Source: an uncultured Hyphomicrobiales bacterium (GTDB lineage: Bacteria; Pseudomonadota; Alphaproteobacteria; Rhizobiales; Beijerinckiaceae). From it: a stretch of 7,595 nt of DNA. The stretch's first letter is position 1; the number at the start of each line of letters is the position of its first letter. Position numbers and translations under genes: made by a program. The notes beneath the pieces were generated by a model. The model was given only the letters and a program-made list of their open reading frames with translations. It ran no database searches and had not been told where the DNA came from. Positions 1-5,982 of this stretch are shown here, piece by piece. The stretch lies in assembly GCA_903916165.1 (NCBI GenBank), contig CAIWVR010000039.1, positions 1-7,595 of the forward strand, in the 5' to 3' direction.

Positions 1-13
1 GGACGCCTCCACC

Positions 14-661
14 ATGACAATCCCCTTCCTCCTCGATGGCCCTGAAAACGCGCAGGCGACGGTCCTGCTCGCCCACGGCGCGGGCGCTCCCATGGAGTCC
101 CCCGCTATGCACCGGCTCGCGTCCACGCTCGCCGGCGCGGGTTTTCGCGTGGCGCGATTCGAGTTTGCCTATATGGCAGCACGGCGCGCGGGGCAGCGCA
201 GGCCGCCGCCCAAGGGCGAAACACTGATCCCCGAATATCGCGCGGCGGTCGCCGCACTTGGTGCGCGTGGCACGCTGATCATCGGCGGCAAGTCGATGGG
301 CGGGCGCGTCGCCTCCATGGTCGCCGACGAACTCCTCGCTGACGGCGCCATCGCCGGGCTGTTGTGCCTCGGCTATCCGTTTCACCCGCCCGCAAAACCC
401 TTGCAATTGCGCACGGCACATCTTGAACATCTGCGCACGCCGGCGCTGATCGCGCAGGGCACGCGCGACCCCTTCGGCACGCGCGACGAGGTCGCGGGCT
501 ATGTCCTGTCGCCCGCCATCAACATGCTCTGGCTCGAGGATGGCGACCATGATCTGCATCCGCGCAAAAGCGTGTCCGGTTTCAGCCTGCAGGACCATCT
601 CGCCACGCTCGGTCGTCACGTCGCTGGCTGGGCGGGTCGGATCGCCCCACACCCGCGCTGA
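14..661 (+). CDS. Alpha/beta hydrolase, KANL3/Tex30-like (COG3571-type) family
   Basis: This encodes a 215-residue predicted serine hydrolase of the alpha/beta fold; substrate unknown. Visible in the sequence are an oxyanion-type HGAGAPM segment at residues 21-27, the nucleophile elbow GKSMGG with Ser94, an acid candidate Asp152 in GTRDPFG, and a catalytic His179 in GDHDL. Order and spacing fit a complete catalytic triad, and about 215 residues is normal for this compact family, which lacks a large lid domain. There is no signal peptide, so it is probably cytoplasmic. The ATG at 14 gives a typical N-terminus (MTIPFLLDG), but only 13 bases precede it, no clear Shine-Dalgarno is visible, and the frame is open to the window edge, so a start further upstream cannot be excluded. 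It converges on the minus-strand binding-protein gene. The family call is confident; the biological role is not known. Confidence 0.85.
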   Translation: MTIPFLLDGPENAQATVLLAHGAGAPMESPAMHRLASTLAGAGFRVARFEFAYMAARRAGQRRPPPKGETLIPEYRAAVAALGARGTLIIGGKSMGGRVASMVADELLADGAIAGLLCLGYPFHPPAKPLQLRTAHLEHLRTPALIAQGTRDPFGTRDEVAGYVLSPAINMLWLEDGDHDLHPRKSVSGFSLQDHLATLGRHVAGWAGRIAPHPR

Positions 662-668
662 TATACCG

Positions 669-687
669 GCCGCGTCATCGCGGTTTT
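669..687 (+). terminator. Short intrinsic terminator after the hydrolase gene
   Basis: Eight bases after the hydrolase stop codon there is a stem CCGCG (670-674) with CGCGG (679-683), a TCAT loop, and then TTTT (684-687). Two G-T wobble pairs can lengthen the base of the stem. The stem is short but all GC, and it is followed directly by a T-run, as expected for a factor-independent terminator on the plus strand. It is weaker than the terminator behind ahcY. Confidence 0.5.
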
Positions 688-727
688 GAAGTCGCCTGAA
701 GGTGCCCCCGCAGGGACAAAAAAGGCA

Positions 728-824
728 TCCCACCTGGTGGGAGCAAGGCGGCAATCCATCTTCACGACAGCGCGAATGCCGCGCGATCGAAAGATGGATT
801 GCTTCGCTTCGCTCGCAATGACGA
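728..824. repeat. Palindromic intergenic dispersed repeat (DCFASLAMT type)
   Basis: A perfect 12-base inverted repeat, GCAATCCATCTT (751-762) and AAGATGGATTGC (791-802), encloses 28 bases that hold a smaller stem (GCGCG 770-774 with CGCGC 780-784). The right arm continues into a tandem-like CTTCGCTTCGCTCGCAATGA stretch (802-821). A second perfect palindrome, TCCCACC-T-GGTGGGA, lies at 728-742 and may belong to the same unit. From general knowledge, sequences of this type occur in many copies between genes in rhizobial and related genomes, where their translation is the well-known artefact reading DCFASLAMT; that reading is present here around 796-825 on the plus strand. Its place between two convergent gene ends is typical of REP-like elements. 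Only one copy is in this window, so its repeat status rests on recognition. Confidence 0.7.
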
Positions 825-852
825 CGCTGAGGTTTGGGCTAAAACCTCAGCG
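825..852 (-). terminator. Stem-loop at the 3' end of the binding-protein gene, possible terminator without a T-tract
   Basis: There is a perfect 11-base inverted repeat (825-835 with 842-852, arms CGCTGAGGTTT and AAACCTCAGCG) around a 6-base loop. The right arm contains the stop codon of the minus-strand binding-protein gene (847-849). No T-run follows on either strand, so it is not a classical intrinsic terminator. It could stabilise the mRNA 3' end, cooperate with Rho, or be the outer part of the neighbouring repeat. The stem is certain from sequence; its function is inferred. Confidence 0.45.
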
Positions 853-1866
853 CGACAGCAATTCCTTCGCGCGTTCCGTCACCGTTTTCGGCGTCGCCAG
901 CGTCTTGCGCACTTCCTCGGCGAGCTTTTCAGGGGCCGCATATTCGAGGTCGAGATTGGCCTTCTGCATTTCCGCGATCAGCTCGGGGTCCCTGGTCATG
1001 GCGAGGAAACTATCCTGCATGACTTTCATCGTCGCCGCAGGCACGGCGGGCGGGGCGATGAAGGCGCGGCCGATGGCACCGCCGCTTGCGTAGAGACGCA
1101 GCAATTGCTTGTCACCTTCAGTGTTGCCGAGCTCACCAAGGGCGGGCACATCCGGCAGGTCAGCGGCGCGTTCAGGCACGTCCTGCAGGATGATCTTGAT
1201 CTTCTTCTCGTCGAGCCATTGCTTCTTGCCAGTACGCACGGTGGCCCAGGACCCGGCGGTGCCATCGACCTCGCCACGCTCCATCGCCAGCATGCCCTCG
1301 GCGGAGGCCGGGAAGCCTGAAATGATCTTGAACTTGGTGCCGATGGTGGCGTTCAGGAGCTTCGGCACGACTTCCGAAATATTGCCGGCGCCGGCAGCGG
1401 CGACAGGCGTCTCGAACTTCTTGATGTCATCGATCGATTGCGCCTTGGCGGTGTGCCACTGGAAGTGGATGTTGTTGGACGAGGCGATGCGGCCGACCCA
1501 GTTGAATTTCGCCGCGTCAAACTGCACGGCCGGATTGCCGGTGGCCTGTTCGACGGCCAGCGTCTCGGTCACGATACCGATGGCGGTGCCATCTTTGGGC
1601 GCGACTTCATAGATGTAATTGGCGGCGCGCAGCGTGCCGGCGCCTGGCATGTTGGTGGCAATGACGGTGGGCGTGCCCGGCAGGTGCTTGCCGAAATAAC
1701 GCGCAACCACGCGACCATAGAGATCGTAACTGCCGCCCGACGTGTTGCCGATATAGACGGTGACGGTCTTCTTGGTGAAATCCTGCGCCATGGCAGGTGC
1801 CATCAAGGCGCCCAGCGCCGCACCGGCCAGCAGAAGGCGCGCGGCGCCCCGAAACGTCGTGATCAT
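847..1866 (-). CDS. Bug/TctC-family periplasmic solute-binding protein
   Basis: This encodes a 339-residue extracytoplasmic binding protein of the Bug family (tripartite tricarboxylate transporter receptors), which bind small carboxylates or related organic solutes in the periplasm. Residues 1-27 form a clear Sec signal peptide: an Arg near the N-terminus, an Ala/Leu-rich core, and an AMA-Q cleavage site after Ala27. The mature part has the first-lobe segment GGSYDLYGR (44-52), then NMPGAGTLRAANYIY (72-86) and the APKDGTAIG turn (89-97), all typical of Bug proteins. Length is close to the family norm of 320-340. The ATG at 1866 is preceded by a strong Shine-Dalgarno (GGGAGGA on the minus strand, 1873-1879). 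It lies 30 bases behind the glycosyltransferase gene with no terminator between, so co-transcription is likely. No TctA or TctB membrane subunit is nearby. The ligand cannot be read from sequence, and a tctC name would overstate what is known. Confidence 0.9.
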   Translation of the reverse strand: MITTFRGAARLLLAGAALGALMAPAMAQDFTKKTVTVYIGNTSGGSYDLYGRVVARYFGKHLPGTPTVIATNMPGAGTLRAANYIYEVAPKDGTAIGIVTETLAVEQATGNPAVQFDAAKFNWVGRIASSNNIHFQWHTAKAQSIDDIKKFETPVAAAGAGNISEVVPKLLNATIGTKFKIISGFPASAEGMLAMERGEVDGTAGSWATVRTGKKQWLDEKKIKIILQDVPERAADLPDVPALGELGNTEGDKQLLRLYASGGAIGRAFIAPPAVPAATMKVMQDSFLAMTRDPELIAEMQKANLDLEYAAPEKLAEEVRKTLATPKTVTERAKELLSR

Positions 1867-1896
1867 GGTTTATCCTCCCGATTGTTGACGGGAAAA

Positions 1897-3198
1897 CTAG
1901 GGCAAGGCCCCGGATGTGTCCACCGCCGCGATATCCCCGGCGATCCGCACCGCGACGTCTTTATAGGTGCCGTCGGCCTCGCGCCGCCAGATCCGCAGCG
2001 TCGGATACCAGACGTTGAAATCGGTCCGGTCAATCCAGCGCCAGTCCGCCCATTGGTCCGTCAGCATCATGTCGACGGGGCAATGCAGCGCTCCGGCAAC
2101 ATGGGCAAGCGATGTGTCCACGCAGACCAGCCGGTCGACCAAAGTGAGGAGTGCCGCCGAGTCCAGAAAGGCGTCAATGCCCGAATCGAAATCGGGGCCT
2201 GGCCGGACGATCGCCGCGCCAAAGTCGCAGGCCGCGATCTCCGCGTCGGTGGCGTCTTGCTGCAGGCAGACCAGCGTCGCGCCGGGAATGGCAGCGAGCG
2301 GGGCGAGATCAGCGAGCGTCGCCGAACGGCTTTTGTCGAGCTTGTGGTCCGCATTGCCGCGCCAGCAGATGGCGATCACGGGGCCACTCCTGTCGCCGTG
2401 CTGGCCCGCCAGCCAGTCGCGCCAGCGTGCCACCCGCACGGGATCGGCGCGCAGATAGGGCTCGCGCGCCATGAGATCGGCCTCGTCCAGCCCCAGCAGG
2501 AGCGGCAGGTCCATCATCGTCGTCCAGGTGTCGACATTGCGCAGCGACGAACCGACCTCACCGGGCAGGCAGGGCGGTGCGGGGTCCAGCGTGCGCAGCA
2601 GGCCGAACAGGCGCTGCGGCACGACGACCTGAAGGTCCACACCCGCCTCCAGAAGACGCGGCAGGAAGCGGCAGAACTGGATCGTGTCGCCCATGCCCTG
2701 TTCGCACATGACCAGCAGGCGCGTCGGCAATGGCCCCTCGAAGACCCGCGGCAGGTCGCGCGGTTGACCGTCCGCGTCGCGCGCATTCACGGTGGGCGGG
2801 CCGTCCATGAGCCTGAACCGGATGTCGAACGCCCGCCAGGCCTCGTCCCAGCGACGCAGGCAGAACAGGGCGCGGGCCAGCTTGGCCTGCCCGTCCACAT
2901 AAGCAGGTGCCTGCGCCAGAACCACGCGATAGAGGGCGACGGCTTCTTCGAAACGCGCCGCCTGCTGCTCACGATCGGCCACCCGCACCATGGCGGTAAA
3001 ATCTGCGGGGACCGGCTGCTTGTCCTGCACATCGGGAAAGGTGAGCCAGCCCTCCGCATAATCCGGGCATTGCGCCATCACGACGCGGAACATGCCGCAC
3101 GCAACGTCGCTGCGCCCGCTCTCGCGTTCGCGGTCGGCAATTTCGAGTGCCAAGGCAAAATCGCGCGACTGCGGCGCGCCGAAAGGGAGGGTGGACAT
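1897..3198 (-). CDS. TPR-containing protein with a GT9/GT41-like glycosyltransferase domain
   Basis: This encodes 433 residues from the ATG at 3198. Residues about 13-130 form helical pairs of tetratricopeptide type (for example EAVALYRVVLAQAP at 85-98 and DEAWRAFDIRFRL at 118-130). A glycosyltransferase-like half follows. It has the hallmark EQGMGDTIQFCRFLP (166-180), a second-lobe strand with ICWRGNADHKLDKSRS (277-292), and the C-terminal DTSLAHVAGALHCPVDMML (361-379) followed by DWRW and WYPTLRIW. This architecture is common in alphaproteobacteria and is annotated as a TPR or glycosyltransferase family 9 protein; acceptor and sugar donor are unknown, and a role in surface glycan or protein glycosylation is inferred. 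A GTG at 3288 would add 30 residues. I prefer 3198 because family similarity begins about there and it leaves room for divergent promoters opposite prmB, although neither start has a strong Shine-Dalgarno. It is the first gene of a likely two-gene unit with the binding protein. Confidence 0.8.
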   Translation of the reverse strand: MSTLPFGAPQSRDFALALEIADRERESGRSDVACGMFRVVMAQCPDYAEGWLTFPDVQDKQPVPADFTAMVRVADREQQAARFEEAVALYRVVLAQAPAYVDGQAKLARALFCLRRWDEAWRAFDIRFRLMDGPPTVNARDADGQPRDLPRVFEGPLPTRLLVMCEQGMGDTIQFCRFLPRLLEAGVDLQVVVPQRLFGLLRTLDPAPPCLPGEVGSSLRNVDTWTTMMDLPLLLGLDEADLMAREPYLRADPVRVARWRDWLAGQHGDRSGPVIAICWRGNADHKLDKSRSATLADLAPLAAIPGATLVCLQQDATDAEIAACDFGAAIVRPGPDFDSGIDAFLDSAALLTLVDRLVCVDTSLAHVAGALHCPVDMMLTDQWADWRWIDRTDFNVWYPTLRIWRREADGTYKDVAVRIAGDIAAVDTSGALP

Positions 3199-3329
3199 CA
3201 AAAGAACCGGCTGAAACAAAAAATCCCGAATCGCGAACCAAGATGACAGGCTTGGGGGCAACAGGCGAGACCTGCGGCGGCTCGACACCCGCCGATGCCC
3301 GGGCTACACCGCGCGACAGACCCGCCTGC

Positions 3330-3333
3330 GGAG
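3330..3333 (+). promoter_or_regulatory. Ribosome binding site that sets the prmB start
   Basis: GGAG lies six bases before the ATG at 3340. The alternative in-frame ATG at 3295 has no comparable site and would add 15 residues with no match to known PrmB N-termini. The 141 bases between this gene and the divergent gene contain no promoter I would defend on either strand. Confidence 0.65.
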
Positions 3334-3339
3334 CCGCTC

Positions 3340-4275
3340 ATGACCGATTTTCTTCCCGAATATTCGGCCATGGCCGCCGAATTCGTCACGCCGCGGGACT
3401 TCCTGCGCTGCGCGGTCAGCCTGTTTCGGGCGCATGGACTGGTGTTCGGACACGGCACAACGGATGCGCTGGACGAAGCCGCCTTCCTCATTCTCGAAGG
3501 CCTGTCCCTGCCCATCGACCGGCTCGAACCCTTTCTCGACGCCCGCCTGCTTCCCGCCGAGCGCAGCCGCCTCGCGGAGTTGATCCACGCCAGGGTGGCC
3601 ACACGCAAGCCCGCCTCCTACTTGCTGAACAAGGCCTATGTCGGGGGCGTGCCCTTTTATGTTGACGAACGGGTCATCGTGCCGCGCTCCTTCATTGGGG
3701 AATTGCTGCGCACCGGCCTGTTCTCGGGCGACGACGCCTCGAGCCTGATCGACCCCGCTCACGTGTCCTCCGCGCTCGACCTGTGCACCGGCTCGGGCTG
3801 CCTCGCCATCCTGATGGCGCAGGCCTTCCCGCACGCCATGATCGACGCCGTCGACCTGTCGCCCGGCGCGCTGGAAGTGGCCAGGATCAATCTCGACAGC
3901 AGCGGCCTCGCCGACCGGATCGGGCTCGTCCAGGGCGACCTGTTCGCGCCGCTCACGGGACGCCGCTACGACCTCATCATCACCAACCCGCCCTATGTCG
4001 GCGCGCAGGTCATGTCCGAACTGCCGCCCGAATATGCCCATGAGCCTGAAATGGCGCTGGCCTCGGGCGAGGACGGACTCGACATTGTCCGCACCATTCT
4101 CGCCAACGCCGCCGACCATCTCACCCCCGGCGGCGGCCTGCTCTGCGAAATGGGCGAGGACAGGGAGATTCTGGAAGCCGAATTTCCCGACCTGCCGTTC
4201 CTGTGGCTCGACACCGAGCAGAGCTCCGGAGAGGTATTCTGGCTGGGCGCCAAGGCTCTCGGGATCAAACTTTAG
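3340..4275 (+). CDS. prmB: Ribosomal protein L3 N5-glutamine methyltransferase PrmB
   Basis: This encodes a 311-residue SAM-dependent class I methyltransferase that methylates a glutamine side chain of ribosomal protein L3 (uL3) in the cytoplasm during 50S assembly. E. coli PrmB is about 310 residues. The N-terminal helical domain carries the family-typical GHGT and the linker YVDERVIVPRSFIGELL (from about residue 107). The SAM-binding motif is LCTGSGCLAI (148-157). The catalytic NPPY signature is at 216-219 in TNPPYV, and the PrmB-specific ELPPEYAHEPEMALASGEDG follows. That stretch separates it from the release-factor enzyme PrmC/HemK and from DNA methyltransferases with an NPPY motif. No key residue is missing. 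It is divergent from the glycosyltransferase gene and ends 93 bases before ahcY, in the same direction. Its product S-adenosylhomocysteine is the substrate of AhcY. No intrinsic terminator with a T-run separates them, so some read-through into ahcY is possible. Confidence 0.93.
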   Translation: MTDFLPEYSAMAAEFVTPRDFLRCAVSLFRAHGLVFGHGTTDALDEAAFLILEGLSLPIDRLEPFLDARLLPAERSRLAELIHARVATRKPASYLLNKAYVGGVPFYVDERVIVPRSFIGELLRTGLFSGDDASSLIDPAHVSSALDLCTGSGCLAILMAQAFPHAMIDAVDLSPGALEVARINLDSSGLADRIGLVQGDLFAPLTGRRYDLIITNPPYVGAQVMSELPPEYAHEPEMALASGEDGLDIVRTILANAADHLTPGGGLLCEMGEDREILEAEFPDLPFLWLDTEQSSGEVFWLGAKALGIKL

Positions 4276-4287
4276 GTCTCATTCACG

Positions 4288-4307
4288 ATATAAACATATC
4301 TTTATAT
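4288..4307. promoter_or_regulatory. AT-rich palindromic operator candidate upstream of ahcY (SahR-like)
   Basis: ATATAAA-CATATC-TTTATAT is a 20-base palindrome with 7-base perfect arms and a single mismatched pair at the edge of the central ATAT. It begins 12 bases after the prmB stop, ends 5 bases before the proposed -35 element, and stands out as AT-rich in a GC-rich region. ArsR-type repressors bind palindromes of this kind. SahR of that family is established as the SAH-responsive repressor of SAM-cycle genes, including ahcY, in diverse Proteobacteria. Assignment to SahR is inference; I cannot confirm the exact consensus for this order. Confidence 0.6.
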
Positions 4308-4312
4308 GTCCA

Positions 4313-4340
4313 TTGCCCCGGCTGGGCCGCCCTGCTATAG
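4313..4340 (+). promoter_or_regulatory. Predicted ahcY promoter
   Basis: TTGCCC (4313-4318) and CTATAG (4335-4340) are separated by 16 bases. They resemble the alphaproteobacterial housekeeping pattern CTTGAC-N16/17-CTATAT. Transcription would start near 4347 and give a leader of about 20 bases before the ATG. The -35 element is only a moderate match, and no transcript data are available. Confidence 0.5.
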
Positions 4341-4349
4341 AGCGGCCCA
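4323..4349. repeat. GC-rich inverted repeat flanking the ahcY -10 element
   Basis: TGGGCCGC (4323-4330) and GCGGCCCA (4342-4349) form a perfect 8-base inverted repeat around 11 bases that contain the proposed -10 hexamer. It could be a second regulatory site. If transcription starts further upstream it would instead form a leader hairpin ending 9 bases before the Shine-Dalgarno. It has no T-run, so it is not an intrinsic terminator for prmB. The repeat is seen directly; its role is unknown. Confidence 0.5.
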
Positions 4350-4358
4350 TAATCAACC

Positions 4359-4362
4359 GAGG
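4359..4362 (+). promoter_or_regulatory. Ribosome binding site that sets the ahcY start
   Basis: GAGG lies six bases before the ATG at 4369, which gives the normal N-terminus [13 protein letters not shown]. An in-frame ATG at 4306 would add 21 unrelated residues, would fall inside the palindromic operator, and has no such site. Confidence 0.75.
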
Positions 4363-4368
4363 CAGACC

Positions 4369-5775
<1,407 letters not shown>

Positions 5776-5804
5776 GCAACAGCTTGTAGCAAAACGCCGA
5801 TTTC

Positions 5805-5841
5805 AACGCCCCCGCACCTGCTGCGGGGGCGTTTCCTTTTT
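5805..5841 (+). terminator. Strong intrinsic terminator after ahcY
   Basis: A perfect 12-base stem, AACGCCCCCGCA (5805-5816) with TGCGGGGGCGTT (5822-5833), closes a CCTGC loop and is followed by a T-rich stretch (TTTCCTTTTT, 5832-5841). It sits 29 bases after the ahcY stop. The opposite strand lacks a T-run, so it acts in one direction only. It separates ahcY from the downstream sensor gene. Confidence 0.93.
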
Positions 5842-5842
5842 C

Positions 5843-5878
5843 TTAACCACTTTGTCAGGAGTCACCGGGCGTCTAAAG
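5843..5878 (+). promoter_or_regulatory. Possible promoter region of the sensor gene, with a TTAACC element
   Basis: TTGTCA (5852-5857) and CTAAAG (5873-5878) are 15 bases apart, a weak match to a housekeeping promoter. TTAACCAC (5843-5850) just upstream resembles half of a CtrA box (TTAA-N7-TTAA), but the second half is not conserved. A promoter is expected somewhere here because a strong terminator precedes it; the exact placement is tentative. Confidence 0.25.
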
Positions 5879-5929
5879 TGTGGTGATTCGGGGATCGGCG
5901 GAGTTTCGAGTTTTGCGCCGCGATCGAGG

Positions 5930-5950
5930 CCGTGCGGGATTACCGCACGG
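5930..5950 (+). other. Hairpin in the leader of the sensor gene
   Basis: CCGTGCGG (5930-5937) and CCGCACGG (5943-5950) form a perfect 8-base stem with a GATTA loop, 33 bases before the proposed start codon. No T-run follows, so it is not an intrinsic terminator. It may be a leader structure or a protein-binding site. Chance is possible at this GC content. Confidence 0.4.
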
Positions 5951-5982
5951 ATGTTTCGAACGACCGCAGGGGCATACGGGGA

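Noticed and set aside
686..1093. A plus-strand open frame containing the peptide DCFASLAMT
   Set aside because: This peptide is a known translation artefact of a dispersed intergenic repeat, and the rest of the frame is antisense to the binding-protein gene.
1438..3246. A 602-codon open frame on the plus strand across the binding-protein and glycosyltransferase genes
   Set aside because: It runs antisense to two genes with clear family motifs, has no domain of its own, and its composition (Arg, His, Gly, Gln rich) is typical of a reverse-strand shadow.
3199..3288. An N-terminal 30-residue extension of the glycosyltransferase from a GTG at 3288
   Set aside because: No convincing Shine-Dalgarno precedes it, the added segment has no family similarity I recognise, and it would leave only about 50 bases to the divergent prmB start. 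It cannot be fully excluded.
3304..4119. A 271-codon minus-strand open frame opposite prmB
   Set aside because: PrmB has all its motifs on the plus strand; the antisense frame has no recognisable features.
4323..4349. The GC-rich hairpin as an intrinsic terminator of prmB
   Set aside because: The stem is followed by a mixed sequence with no T-run on the plus strand, and it surrounds a promoter-like element.
4276..4368. A SAH or SAM riboswitch in the ahcY leader
   Set aside because: The space is short, the proposed transcript leader is only about 20 bases, and I could not see the conserved stems of the known SAH riboswitch. The symmetry present fits DNA-binding sites better.
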